From contig NZ_LT828648.1 in NCBI RefSeq assembly GCF_900169565.1, positions 2,048,876-2,112,875 of the forward strand: 64,000 nt of DNA. Direction: 5' to 3'. How positions within the stretch are numbered: the stretch's first letter is position 1; every line of letters begins with the position of its first letter. This stretch comes from Nitrospira japonica (GTDB lineage: Bacteria; Nitrospirota; Nitrospiria; Nitrospirales; Nitrospiraceae). The translations under genes were made by a program, and so were the position numbers. Below are positions 51,401-59,800 of this stretch, in pieces. The notes under the pieces were generated by a model. That model was not told the DNA's origin, made no database searches, and saw nothing but the letters and a program-made list of their open reading frames with translations.

Positions 51401-51892
51401 GCGGCTGTCGAACTTGTACTTCCGCTTCGTCTCCGGCGTGAGCTCCGGGGAGCCGTCGTCCATCCACTGCTTCCAGCCCTTCCGCATCAACGGTCCCTTC
51501 AACCGATACGGCCCGTAGACGCGGCGATGGAACGTGAATCCCTTCAAGCACATGCGCGGATTGTGCGCGAACGTCCCGCGGTTGCCGTAGAGATCTTCGT
51601 AGGTTTGATGGTCATAGTTCTGCTCCACCCGCATGACGACGCCGTTGCGGACGAACGCCCGAATGCGGCATGCATGGGTATCGTTCGGAGAGCAGACCCA
51701 GGTAAATGACGAATCGTACCGGTACTGATCGTGATACACCCGCTCCCAGGAGCGGTCCGGATAATCGCCCAGCGGGTTCCCGACTTCGATGACCGGCTGT
51801 AAGGCCGTCAACGCCAGGACCTTGTCCGCTACCGCCACCGCGGCCACGGTGCCCGCCGAGACTTTCAAGAATTGCCGACGTGACAGAAACAT
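48455..51892 (-). CDS. nxrA: Nitrite oxidoreductase alpha subunit
   Basis: Catalytic molybdopterin subunit oxidising nitrite to nitrate, in Nitrospira located on the periplasmic face. The 1145-residue protein begins with a twin-arginine signal (SRRQFLK, then a hydrophobic VSAGTVAAVAVA). Fe-S ligand candidates follow: Cys67 in WVCSPND, Cys75 in THACR and Cys115 in PRMCLKG. Central type II Mo-enzyme blocks include RCFKHRAGMPVLG, MGNTRMNGGIN and GNVGKFGTGQHTWAG. The C-terminal domain carries the molydopterin-binding tail. ATG 51892 is placed by AGGAGGTAATCACG. The gene is co-transcribed with nxrB and preceded by a sigma-54-type promoter. Confidence 0.97.
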   Translation of the reverse strand: MFLSRRQFLKVSAGTVAAVAVADKVLALTALQPVIEVGNPLGDYPDRSWERVYHDQYRYDSSFTWVCSPNDTHACRIRAFVRNGVVMRVEQNYDHQTYEDLYGNRGTFAHNPRMCLKGFTFHRRVYGPYRLKGPLMRKGWKQWMDDGSPELTPETKRKYKFDSRFLDDMMRVSWDTAFTYAAKSMIVIATRYSGEAGARRLREQGYAPEMIEMMKGAGTRCFKHRAGMPVLGIIGKMGNTRMNGGINALLDTWIRKVTSDQAQGGRYWSNYTWHGDQNPSQPWWCGAQASDIDLSDMRFSKLNTSWGKNFVENKMPEAHWKLESIERGGRIVVITPEYNPTAYRADYWMPLRPQSDGAIFLGAMKIITDENMHDIDFLKGYTDAPVLVRTDTLQFVDPRDVVRDYKFPDFSKSYSGRVQTLKPEQVERLGGMMVWDLNKKQAVPLHREQVGWHYSNSGIDAALTGTYRIKLLNGREIDVMPVWQLYLVHFQDYDLDTVHQICRTPKDLLVRWARDSGTVKPAAIHNGEGTNHYFHMTVNSRGAAMVLIITGNVGKFGTGQHTWAGNYKAGTWVATPWSGAGLAVHTGEDPFNITLDPNAHGKEIKTKSYYYGEEVGYWNHGDTALIVNTPKYGRKVFTGKTHMPTPSKFRWVTNVNVLNNAKHHYDMVRNVDPSIETLITQDIEMTSDVNHNDIAFACNSWMEFTYPEMTVTVSNPWVQVWKGGIRPLYDTRNDLDTFAGVAAKLSEITGDKRMRDYFAMVYMNRVDVYVQRLLDASATFYGYSADTMLKSEKGWMVMVRTYPRVPFWEETNESKPMWTRTGRFETYRTEPEAIEYGENFISHREGTEATPYLPNAIMTSNPYCRPDDYGIPITAQHHDDKTVRNIKLPWSEIKRHSNPLWEKGYQFYCVTPKTRHRVHSQWSVNDWVQIYESNFGDPYRMDKRTPGVGEHQLHINPQAAKDRGINDGDYVYVDGNPVDRPYRGWKPSDPYYKVARLMIRAKYNPAYPYHVTMAKHAPYVSTAKSVKGHETRPDGRAIAVDTGYQSNFRYGAQQSFTRSWLMPMHQTDSLPGKHANGLKWKWGFEIDHHAVNTVPKECLIRITKAEDGGIGARGPWEPVRTGFTPGQENEFMIKWLKGEHIKIKV

Positions 51893-51978
51893 CGTGATTA
51901 CCTCCTGCTAAAAGACAACGGACGGACGTTCTCTTGCTCTACTCGGATACCATCTCACCTCCCTTCACTGGCAGATTG

Positions 51979-52010
51979 AGAGCACGTCGTGGGCACAACA
52001 CGAATGCTCT
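51979..52010 (-). other. 5' leader hairpin of nxrA
   Basis: AGAGCA (51979-51984) pairs with TGCTCT (52005-52010), with inner CGTG/CACG pairing. It would form within a few bases of the predicted sigma-54 start site and may protect the long (about 123-nt) leader. Confidence 0.5.
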
Positions 52011-52025
52011 CGCCGTGAGCGATAG

Positions 52026-52041
52026 AGCAAAGAGATTGCCA
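52026..52041 (-). promoter_or_regulatory. Sigma-54 (RpoN) promoter of nxrA
   Basis: On the minus strand the sequence is TGGCAATCTCTTTGCT. TGGCA (-24) and TTGC (-12) are both perfect and their GG and GC dinucleotides are exactly 12 bp apart. The predicted start site is about 52015. The adjacent gene encodes a sigma-54 activator. Confidence 0.75.
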
Positions 52042-52108
52042 AGGTGGTCGGAGGAGAGCGGGGGAAGCGTAAGTAACTGATCTGTCGAATGAATTATGGA
52101 TTAGCTCC

Positions 52109-52138
52109 CGAGAAGCGGCGCAGGAGGCGTGCTTCTCG
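52109..52138. promoter_or_regulatory. Candidate activator binding site (UAS) for nxrA
   Basis: Perfect 8-bp dyad CGAGAAGC/GCTTCTCG (52109-52116 and 52131-52138) with a 14-bp spacer. It is centred about 108 bp upstream of the predicted start site, the usual distance for enhancer-binding proteins. Confidence 0.5.
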
Positions 52139-52149
52139 AACGTCATAAA

Positions 52150-52248
52150 CGCATAGTGTCATATGCGGATTCAAACAATGAGCAAATCATCTTGTGACAA
52201 CAATGACTTGCCTTGCATATTCTGATACGCGATCGGCGGTTTGATCGC
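52150..52248. promoter_or_regulatory. Two further dyads upstream of nxrA
   Basis: CGCATA/TATGCG at 52150-52155 and 52162-52167, and GCGATC/GATCGC at 52229-52234 and 52243-52248. Both are perfect 6-bp inverted repeats in the same non-coding region; they may be additional protein sites or chance. Confidence 0.3.
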
Positions 52249-52378
52249 ACGAGGCGACTCACATGAACACTCCGGCGCCTCGCTTGACCATGGAGTTGGT
52301 TACCGAAAGACCGCAAGGGTGAGAGATCGGAAGGCAGAATCGTGGAGGGGAGGGGTTACGACCTGACCGAAACGAGAC

Positions 52379-53848
52379 TTAGGTTTCTCCGGCCGCGTCG
52401 CTGCCGAGAAAACGCTTCATCAAGAGGGAGAAGTGCTGCCGTGGGATGCCGCTGCTCTCCGCCGCTTTGGTGATGACGCCTCCGTGCTGGACGAGCTTCG
52501 CTTCGAGGTACGCCTTCGTGAATTGATCGATTGCACGTTCCTTGGCTTCGATATAGGGAAGCGAGGTGAGACCGATGTCGGGGATTCCGGCTGAATCCGC
52601 CTCCCGGCCTGGCAGCAGTCCGCGGATATCGGAGGCGCGGACGGTCTCGTTCGTCGCCAGCAGCACCGCGCGTTCGACCACGTTGCGGAGCTCACGGCCG
52701 TTTCCTGGCCAGTCATAGGCCACCAAGGCCTCCATCGCGCGCTCGTCAAAGTGGCAGCCGGGTTTACCCATTTCACGGCTCAGCTTTGTCAGCAGATGAC
52801 GAGCTATGACGGGGATATCCTCACGGCGCTCCCGCAGAGGCAGAACCGCGATCGAGATGACGGCCAGCCGGTAGTACAGATCTTTGCGGAACGATCCGTC
52901 CCGTACCCGGCGCTCCAAATCGCGATTGGTGGCCGCGATGAACCGTATATTCACCGTCCTGACACGGGTTCCTCCGACCGGTCTCACTTCGTTGTCTTCT
53001 AGGACGCGGAGTAGCTTGGATTGCAGCGGCAGGGGCAACTCCCCGATCTCATCGAAAAAGACCGTCCCGCCGTTGGCCAACTCGATCAAACCTGGTTTGT
53101 CGGAAATGGCGCCGGTGAAGGCACCGCGAACGTGGCCAAAAAGTTCGCTTTCCATCATACCTTCAGGCAGCGTCGTACAGTCGATGATCTGAAACGGATG
53201 GTCCGGTTGGAGACTTTGCTGATGAATCGCGCGGGCGATGAGGCCTTTTCCGGTTCCTGTTTCGCCGGTGATCAAGACCGTCGAACGAGACTGTGTGGCT
53301 TCCCTGATGCGGGAGATTATCTGCTCGAACGCCCGGCTGCCTCCGACGAGGCTGTTGGATTCGTACACCTGCCGATCGTGATGCTCATAGATTGCATGTC
53401 GCCTCAAGATCTCGGAAATCCGGATCGCCCGGTGAAGACGCATCTCGAGATCGGCCGCATTCACCGGCTTGACGATATAGTCGAATGCCCCGCGGCGCAT
53501 CGCGTCGACGGCTTGTGAAACGGTATTCATCCTCGTCACCACCAAGACGGGCAAATTGGGATCAAGGGCCTGGATGCGACCGACCAGGTCCAGGCCGCTC
53601 AGACCCGGCAGCATCATGTCGGTGAGCACCAGATCCACAGATCGCTCGGCAAGCAGTTGAAGGGCGCCTTCGGCGTTGGCTCGCACTTCCATTTCAAAAT
53701 CTCCGCCCAACGGTTTCAGGTCCGCATCCTCGAGCGCATGCAGCATCAACTCGATGTCCGTTGGGCTGTCTTCGACGATCAAAATCGTAAAGGGCGCTTT
53801 AGACCGCTTCCCCGGCGTCTTGGCATCCAGCACTCCGCCGTGACTCAT
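52379..53848 (-). CDS. Sigma-54-dependent response regulator (NtrC-type), likely activator of nxr
   Basis: The 489-residue protein has a receiver domain (about residues 20-140, phospho-acceptor Asp77 in LVLTDMMLPG) and an AAA+ domain (about 165-395) with Walker A GETGTGKG, the intact sigma-54 loop GAFTGA and FFDEIGELP. A C-terminal Fis-type helix-turn-helix (TKAAESSGIPRQHFSLLMKRF) completes it. All activation elements are present. It is 13 bp behind its kinase and the next operon on the same strand is nxrA-nxrB with a matching promoter. The region between (51893-52378, 486 bp) holds no gene. Confidence 0.9.
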   Translation of the reverse strand: MSHGGVLDAKTPGKRSKAPFTILIVEDSPTDIELMLHALEDADLKPLGGDFEMEVRANAEGALQLLAERSVDLVLTDMMLPGLSGLDLVGRIQALDPNLPVLVVTRMNTVSQAVDAMRRGAFDYIVKPVNAADLEMRLHRAIRISEILRRHAIYEHHDRQVYESNSLVGGSRAFEQIISRIREATQSRSTVLITGETGTGKGLIARAIHQQSLQPDHPFQIIDCTTLPEGMMESELFGHVRGAFTGAISDKPGLIELANGGTVFFDEIGELPLPLQSKLLRVLEDNEVRPVGGTRVRTVNIRFIAATNRDLERRVRDGSFRKDLYYRLAVISIAVLPLRERREDIPVIARHLLTKLSREMGKPGCHFDERAMEALVAYDWPGNGRELRNVVERAVLLATNETVRASDIRGLLPGREADSAGIPDIGLTSLPYIEAKERAIDQFTKAYLEAKLVQHGGVITKAAESSGIPRQHFSLLMKRFLGSDAAGET

Positions 53849-53861
53849 GCATCACCTCGGG

Positions 53862-55958
53862 TCATAGTAGGTTGCTCGGGACGGCTTCGACATCCAGCGG
53901 ACGGGTCGGCGACGCCGTTGATGCCGCCACGATCCCATCCTCTCTCAATCGCGGGAGGGTAAACGTCACCGTGCAGCCTCCTTGTTGGGCTCCGTCAATG
54001 GTGACGGCGCCGCCATAGAGCTCAACGATGCGCTGTACGATGGTCAAACCGATCCCGCTGCCCTTGGCATCCGAGGCCATCAAGCGGACGAATGGTTGAA
54101 ATACGCGGGTTCTCTGGATCGGCGGAATGCCGATCCCCTGATCTTGCACCGAAAATGCCGCGAGGTTCCCCTCGATCCGCGACGAAACGGTCACGATCGG
54201 GGGGGTATTAGGTTTCTGGTACTTCAGCGCGTTGGAAATGAGGTTGTCGAACACTTGGCGAAGGTACGCCGCATGGCAAGCCACAAGCGGGAATTCGCTG
54301 TCCACATGAATAGTGGCTCGAAGCTGTTCGATGTTTCCCGATCGGCCTTTAAGTACCTCGTCGATCACGAGTCTGGGATCGACCGCGGTGACGGCCCCCA
54401 GCCCAGTGCCCACTCGCGCCACTTCGATAATAGCCTCGACTCGCTCGACGATCTCCCGGCCGTTTTCTTGGATCAAGGCGAGTAGGCGGGCCGTGCGTTC
54501 GTCGAGTTGGCCGGAGAACTTTTGCGACAGGATCGTGGCTAGCTCCTCCATCCTGGATCCCGGCCCCTTGAGGTCATGCGCCAGGGTTTCCGCCAGATGC
54601 TCGAGGTGTCGCAAGCGGGCCGTCAACCCCCGCTGTTTCTCCTGGGCTGCCTCGTAAAGACGCGCGTTTGAAATGGCCAGAGCGGCCTCTTGCGCCAGCC
54701 CTTTGGCCAACCGCTGATTCCACGAAGCGGCTGACCGTCGCTCCTCGGACAGAAAAGCCAATACGCCGAAGGGGAGACCTTGGGCAAGGAGCGGAATCGC
54801 GAACATGCTTTCCCCGATAAGATTTCGTCGAACGACTTGAGGGCGCCCGTCGGATCGAAGCCGCTCTCCAATGGCGACGTCGCGCGTGGCATAGGCCTGA
54901 ACGCAAACGGGTAATTCCTCCCACAGCATGATCGACGTTTTCAACCGATCATCCCATATCCCTGATGCAGCTTCGACGATCCAGCAACCCATACGCTCGT
55001 TTCGAAGCAAGATGAGGCACACGTCTGCCTGTACCAGTTCTCCTGCACGGTCGAGAATCCGGTGCAGCACGCCGTCGAGGCCGTCCGGTCCTATCGTATT
55101 AATCTCATGACCGATCGTGCTGAGGACTTCGAGTTCACCGATGTGCGTTTCGATTCGGCGGGCCATCTCGAGGTAGGCCACGGCCAATTGCCCCAGTTCA
55201 TCCTGTGATCGTCCTTGTGCCGGGGTCAATAAGGCTGTGATTTCTTGAACGCACGCGCCTTCTCCCAATCTTGCCGTCGCCGATTGCAGCTTGGTGATCG
55301 GGACGGTGAGTGATCGGGCAAGCACTCGGGAACTGATTAACCCGAGTATTACGACGCCAGCCAGTGCAATCCAGAGCCCGACGAAGGTGCGTTCAGACAG
55401 GATCACCGCTTGATCGTGGATCAGACTCTGCTGGTGCTCCAGATGGTCCTCGATCACACGGAGCTTCTCCTTCAATCGATCGGACAGTCGCAGACCCTCG
55501 CCTGACTGCACATACGCCAGAGCTTTGGACGCGTCTCCTTTCTGAATGGCGGTAATCAGTTCGTGTTTGCTTTTCAGAAAGTCCTTCAATTCCCGTTCGA
55601 TCGGTTCCAGTGTGGCAGGATGATGTGACAATTTCTCCAGCGCTGTGGCGGCTCTCGCGAACGCGTGATCCATCTTTGCTTCGGCTTCGGTGAGCGGATC
55701 GAGAAAGACGGGACGCTGAGTCAGAACAAAACCTCGGAAACCGTCCTCGATGTCCACGGTCAGCCGGCGCAGCACGTGCACGTCCTCGTGGGCAATGACA
55801 AGTTCCTGCCGCTGCTGTTGAAGGGAGAGGAGGCGTTGGACGGTATAGAGGTGGGTGGCGAGACCGCCGACCAGCGGCAAGCAGAGAAGAAGCAGGACCG
55901 CCCACACCTTGTGTTGGATGCGGAGTTGATCCCACCACTGAATCACTGAGTTCATCAT
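53862..55958 (-). CDS. CHASE3-HAMP-GAF sensor histidine kinase
   Basis: The 698-residue protein uses ATG 55958 (MMNSVIQWW); the frame is open to TTG 56018. TM1 (VWAVLLLLCLPLVGGLA) is near residues 18-35. A CHASE3 extracytoplasmic domain follows, marked by DVHVLRRLTVDIEDGFRGFVLT. TM2 (FVGLWIALAGVVILGLIS), a HAMP domain, a GAF domain (about 295-445), the histidine box LAHDLKGPGSRM and an ATPase domain with NLISNALKYQ, DQGIGIP and GSGIGLTIV come next. The sensor may read a periplasmic signal and the GAF a cytoplasmic one. It should phosphorylate the adjacent regulator. Confidence 0.88.
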   Translation of the reverse strand: MMNSVIQWWDQLRIQHKVWAVLLLLCLPLVGGLATHLYTVQRLLSLQQQRQELVIAHEDVHVLRRLTVDIEDGFRGFVLTQRPVFLDPLTEAEAKMDHAFARAATALEKLSHHPATLEPIERELKDFLKSKHELITAIQKGDASKALAYVQSGEGLRLSDRLKEKLRVIEDHLEHQQSLIHDQAVILSERTFVGLWIALAGVVILGLISSRVLARSLTVPITKLQSATARLGEGACVQEITALLTPAQGRSQDELGQLAVAYLEMARRIETHIGELEVLSTIGHEINTIGPDGLDGVLHRILDRAGELVQADVCLILLRNERMGCWIVEAASGIWDDRLKTSIMLWEELPVCVQAYATRDVAIGERLRSDGRPQVVRRNLIGESMFAIPLLAQGLPFGVLAFLSEERRSAASWNQRLAKGLAQEAALAISNARLYEAAQEKQRGLTARLRHLEHLAETLAHDLKGPGSRMEELATILSQKFSGQLDERTARLLALIQENGREIVERVEAIIEVARVGTGLGAVTAVDPRLVIDEVLKGRSGNIEQLRATIHVDSEFPLVACHAAYLRQVFDNLISNALKYQKPNTPPIVTVSSRIEGNLAAFSVQDQGIGIPPIQRTRVFQPFVRLMASDAKGSGIGLTIVQRIVELYGGAVTIDGAQQGGCTVTFTLPRLREDGIVAASTASPTRPLDVEAVPSNLL

Positions 55959-56008
55959 GGAAAACGTTTCGCTCTCGCGTCGCGTTCCGGAGAGAACCTC
56001 AACTGCTG

Positions 56009-56037
56009 AGCATCCCAACAGAGAGCTCTAATGTCAA
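56009..56037 (-). promoter_or_regulatory. Candidate promoter of the kinase/regulator operon
   Basis: On the minus strand TTGACA (56037-56032), 17-bp spacer, GATGCT (56014-56009). The -35 box is perfect, the -10 box weak; about 50 bp before the kinase start. Confidence 0.4.
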
Positions 56038-56160
56038 GCCCCGCTCAAGTGCAGTAGGGCAGCCAACAGTTCGGTGCAAGCCTGTGACTGCGTGATCCAA
56101 GATGGTTCTCGGCCTGTACTGCTGGTAATTCGAAGGAAGAAAGGGGAGCAGATGGGGATT

Positions 56161-56988
56161 CTAAGGCATGATTGCCGGATGCGCCTGAGCTTCATGACCC
56201 TCTGATAAAGAGGCCTTGCGTAATGCGTGATGCCACAGCCGTGCTGCCTCGTCCAAGCCTTTGGTCGAGAAATGGCATCGATCGAAACGAAAGGCTTCAC
56301 CAAGATCGTCGGTATTGGGGCCGGCGAAAATTCCGTTCTGTGGGTCAACCAACTCCTTTTGAGCCTGCTGTATCGTGGTGTCCACTGTCATATTGCCGCC
56401 ACACACTGTGGCGATCGATACCATGATGGGAGCAGTAATTCCATTTTCACGAATTGCGCGTACCATGTCACGAAACTGCTGCATATAGACTGTCTTCGAC
56501 GTGACGTGGGCATCTGCTTCGCCTTGATGCCAGAAAATATGAGTGATCGGCAGGCCGGCCTTTTGAGTATCATTGAGTGTCGCCTGAAGGTGGGAGGACA
56601 AATCTCCACCCGGTGCCCATTGCGAGACAGCCGAGCTTCCCACTGCGATGGCAACGAAAATGACGGCATCGTAGTCTCCGTCGGTTACCAAGAGATCGCC
56701 CAGACGAGTCCAGACACTGCCGCGATCTCCCGTGGCCCCCAAAAGAGGATCCTCGGCGTGATAGAGCTTCCCCTGATAAAAATTGTAGACGCGTTGTGTC
56801 GATACCCACCGAGATTCTCCGTGATTCGCGGCATTGGACTGACCGAGCACGAGTGCTACCATCGTATGGCGATCACTTATAGGAGAGAGGGGAACTTCTT
56901 CGCGACTCGATGGGCCAGAGGGAACTTCCTCGGCCATGAGGGGCAGATGCGTCAGGACAAGCAGAAGGGTAAAAAATAAGACTCTCAT
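56161..56988 (-). CDS. Secreted SASA/DUF303-type carbohydrate O-acetylesterase
   Basis: The 275-residue protein has an N-terminal signal peptide (LFFTLLLVLTHLPLMA, cleavage near MAEE). SGNH-hydrolase motifs follow: LGQSNAANHGE near residue 50 (block I Ser), GSSAVSQWAPGGDL near 117 (Gly/Asn region), FWHQGEADA near 155 and the His in DRCHFS near 243. This is the sialate O-acetylesterase / CE6-like family, which removes acetyl groups from sugars. It is divergent from the MBOAT O-acetyltransferase gene, so it may counteract that enzyme. Confidence 0.82.
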   Translation of the reverse strand: MRVLFFTLLLVLTHLPLMAEEVPSGPSSREEVPLSPISDRHTMVALVLGQSNAANHGESRWVSTQRVYNFYQGKLYHAEDPLLGATGDRGSVWTRLGDLLVTDGDYDAVIFVAIAVGSSAVSQWAPGGDLSSHLQATLNDTQKAGLPITHIFWHQGEADAHVTSKTVYMQQFRDMVRAIRENGITAPIMVSIATVCGGNMTVDTTIQQAQKELVDPQNGIFAGPNTDDLGEAFRFDRCHFSTKGLDEAARLWHHALRKASLSEGHEAQAHPAIMP

Positions 56989-57121
56989 GCTATCGAAAAG
57001 AATAGCGAAATTTGCTATCTATTTCCATTCTCTATGCAACAGGTCCGCTCGTTGCTCCGGACCACGCAAGAGATGACACCTTGCGAAAGATATAGCACGA
57101 CACTAGAAGCCTTGGAAGGTT

Positions 57122-58684
57122 ATGTTCTTTATTTCAGGCGACTTCCTGTTCGTTGTTTACCCAGTCATTCTCATTGTATTTCTGGTCTTACAGAAGTCCT
57201 CCCTCCGTTCTCTTGCTCTCGGCTGGCTTGCACTTTCGTCTGTTCTGCTCTATGCGTGGTGGGACCCCGCCAGCGCTCCTCTCCTCCTCGTCTCGTTGGT
57301 GGGGAACTATTGGCTGGGTAACCGGATCATCCGTGTGCCCGAGGCCGCTCGGTCGCGCAAGTCGATACTCCTCATACTGGGGATCAGCCTCAATCTCTCG
57401 GCGCTCGCCTACTACAAATATCTTACATTCTTCGCGAACATTGTCCGCCCTCTACTGGGTCTGTCTCAGGACAATACGCCGTCTCCGGCTCCACTGGGGA
57501 TTTCATTCCTCACGTTTTTGCAGATCGCCTATCTCGTCGACGTATCGCGTCATACGGAAGTTCGGACGTCGTTTCTTCACTACAGCGTATTCGTCACCTT
57601 CTTCCCGAAAATACTGGCAGGCCCCATTACTCGCCTGGAGCAATTCTTCCCTCAGTTGCAGGCGCTGGCACAGCCCGTACATTCCATAACGCCTCAGGTG
57701 GCTGAAGGCGTGACGGTGTTCGCCATCGGACTCTTCAAGAAGTTGGTCCTGGCTGATCCTCTTGGCCACGTTGCCGATCCCATCTTTGGGAGACTCTCCG
57801 ATGGGACGAACATTGGCGGCATGGAAGCCTGGGTCGGGGTACTCGCCTACACCTTCCAACTGTATTTTGATTTCTCCGGCTATACCGATATGGCAATTGG
57901 CCTCGCACGGGCTTTCGGTATTGCCCTTCCCCAGAACTTTAACGCTCCGTACCAGGCCACCAGCATCATCGATTTTTGGAGACGATGGCACATCACATTC
58001 TCCACATTCCTTCGTGACTTTCTCTACATCCCGCTGGGTGGCAATCGTAAAGGTCTGCTGCGCCAGCACGCGAATCTGCTCATCACCATGGTGCTGGGCG
58101 GGCTCTGGCATGGAGCGAATTGGACCTTTGTCATTTGGGGAGCATTGCACGGCACCTATCTCAGTGTGAACCATCTCTGGAAAAGGACGTCTATCGTCTG
58201 TCCTTCGTGGATAAGCAGGGGACTCACATTTGTGTGCGTCGTCTTCGCGTGGGGATGGTTTCGGGTCGACAGCGTTGAGGGGGGGCAGCGTCTTTGCCGA
58301 TCCCTCGCCGGTTTTAACGGCGTGATGTCCGAGAGAACCAACCAGTCTCTGGTCGGCAAAGTTTTTGAAACTCCGGCGCCGGCTTATGATTACTTTTCGT
58401 CTGTATTCCACGACATGGGATTTGTTGTGTCCCTGGGACGTTGGAGCATCTACCCGGTTGATGTCCTGTTATCTGAAGTGATGCTGACGATGTATCTTTT
58501 TGCAACCGCAGCCGTCATCAGCTTCTGGGGTCCGACGACGGATTCATGGGTAAGATCGCAGGGACAACCTGGGTCTCCCTGGTTCACGCCTTGTCGAGCG
58601 TTCGTCGTGGGGATGCTGCTCTACGCGGCCTTCGTGGCGTCAATCCAGGTGCATCCCGGCGCGTTCATTTACCGACAGTTTTAA
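57122..58684 (+). CDS. MBOAT-family membrane O-acyltransferase (AlgI/DltB-like)
   Basis: Transfers acyl groups across the membrane to polysaccharides. The 520-residue protein has about 11 TM helices. It shows the early RSRKSILLILGISLNLSALAYYKY block, PLGISFLTFLQIAYLVD near residue 127, FFPKILAGPITR near 165, DFWRRWHITFSTFLRDFLYIPLGGN near 290 and the catalytic His in LWHGANWTFVIWGALHG near 335. The start at ATG 57122 follows GGAAGG. The SGNH gene follows immediately, the usual AlgI-AlgJ/PatA-PatB pairing. Confidence 0.9.
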   Translation: MFFISGDFLFVVYPVILIVFLVLQKSSLRSLALGWLALSSVLLYAWWDPASAPLLLVSLVGNYWLGNRIIRVPEAARSRKSILLILGISLNLSALAYYKYLTFFANIVRPLLGLSQDNTPSPAPLGISFLTFLQIAYLVDVSRHTEVRTSFLHYSVFVTFFPKILAGPITRLEQFFPQLQALAQPVHSITPQVAEGVTVFAIGLFKKLVLADPLGHVADPIFGRLSDGTNIGGMEAWVGVLAYTFQLYFDFSGYTDMAIGLARAFGIALPQNFNAPYQATSIIDFWRRWHITFSTFLRDFLYIPLGGNRKGLLRQHANLLITMVLGGLWHGANWTFVIWGALHGTYLSVNHLWKRTSIVCPSWISRGLTFVCVVFAWGWFRVDSVEGGQRLCRSLAGFNGVMSERTNQSLVGKVFETPAPAYDYFSSVFHDMGFVVSLGRWSIYPVDVLLSEVMLTMYLFATAAVISFWGPTTDSWVRSQGQPGSPWFTPCRAFVVGMLLYAAFVASIQVHPGAFIYRQF

Positions 58685-58686
58685 AC

Positions 58687-59724
58687 ATGGGTCACCATTT
58701 AAGATACCTCATGTTGGTGGCTTTGACCGGGCTCCTGGCGGTCTTTCTTCACCTCTCACTGTTCGTCTATCAACTGGGTGCGCCAGTTAAGGCTGAGTAT
58801 TGGCTGCGTGAGCTCAAAATCGTCAAACGGGTGATTGCAGCCAATATCAAGGGACCCAAACTGGTGGTCCTCGGTGGATCGAATGCGTTGGTTGGTATTG
58901 ATTCGACCATGCTTGAGGAAACGGTAGGTATTCCAACAGTCAATCTGGCACTCCACGGCGCGCTCAACATTCACTATCTGCTCCTCGATGCGCGTGAGGT
59001 GCTGCGGCCATACGACTACCTCCTCCTCGCCCTCGAATACGAAGCCTATACCCGTGACCCAAACACGTTGTGGTTCACCAATCAAGTCATGACCTGGGAT
59101 ACGACGTACTTCTGGGATTTGCCGCTCAAAGACAAGGGAACCTTCATTCACGCAGTCCCCTTGAACCGTTTGATGGCAGGCGCAGTGGCACAGCTGCAAC
59201 GAGGGCGTACGGCGAACGTGTTGCATCGAACCGTCGCGAACGATGACGATGTACTGCGTCGATATGCGCAAGCCTTCACCGATACATCGACCGGGTCCCG
59301 GGAGGTGTACTCAGTGGAGAATGTTGATGCTCATGGAGATCTCCGTCGTCTTCCACAAAGCCGATCGTATAGGGAAGATTCGGACTATGGACTCTCGACC
59401 CCCTTTGTCGCACCTGCGCATGTGTGGGATGAACTCCGAGAGTTTTCAGAATACTGTCAGGCACGGCACATTACGCTTTTCTTTGCATGGCCTCCGTCCA
59501 TAAAGAGCCCTATGCTCGACGCTCCGGCAGTCATCAATCATGTGCAACAACATCAAGCATACATGCGCCAGCACCGTATGCAGATGCTCGGCCTCCCGTG
59601 GGAATTTTCCTATGAGCGGACGTTCTTCAGCGATACGGGGTATCATCTGACGCCTGCAGGGCGATCGAAACACACGGAAGCCCTCTTGCGATATTTGCGT
59701 CCCCTGATGCTCGCTCCTTCCTAG
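58687..59724 (+). CDS. Membrane-anchored SGNH-like protein (AlgJ/DltD-like)
   Basis: The 345-residue protein uses ATG 58687, 2 bp after the MBOAT stop; the longer frame from 58546 overlaps MBOAT and is unlikely. One N-terminal TM helix (YLMLVALTGLLAVFLHLSLFV) is followed by a periplasmic domain. That domain has VVLGGSNALVGID near residue 57 (Ser nucleophile block), LNIHYLLLDAREVL near 100, and SDTGYHLTPAGR near 320 with the catalytic Asp and His spacing. It probably completes acetyl transfer to an exported polysaccharide in partnership with the MBOAT protein. Confidence 0.78.
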   Translation: MGHHLRYLMLVALTGLLAVFLHLSLFVYQLGAPVKAEYWLRELKIVKRVIAANIKGPKLVVLGGSNALVGIDSTMLEETVGIPTVNLALHGALNIHYLLLDAREVLRPYDYLLLALEYEAYTRDPNTLWFTNQVMTWDTTYFWDLPLKDKGTFIHAVPLNRLMAGAVAQLQRGRTANVLHRTVANDDDVLRRYAQAFTDTSTGSREVYSVENVDAHGDLRRLPQSRSYREDSDYGLSTPFVAPAHVWDELREFSEYCQARHITLFFAWPPSIKSPMLDAPAVINHVQQHQAYMRQHRMQMLGLPWEFSYERTFFSDTGYHLTPAGRSKHTEALLRYLRPLMLAPS

Positions 59725-59800
59725 TCCTGCAATGGGCGTCCCGCGAGCCTCCTCCAACTCACTGGAAGTCACTCAGTCTCATTCCAGTTCCAGGTCGTGT

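Noticed and set aside
52109-52138. Dyad upstream of nxrA as a terminator of the response regulator gene
   Set aside because: No T-tract follows on the minus strand and it lies about 240 bp past the stop; an activator site is more likely.
51893-52378. Small minus-strand frame upstream of nxrA
   Set aside because: It lies across the candidate sigma-54 promoter and dyads, and its sequence shows no protein-like features.
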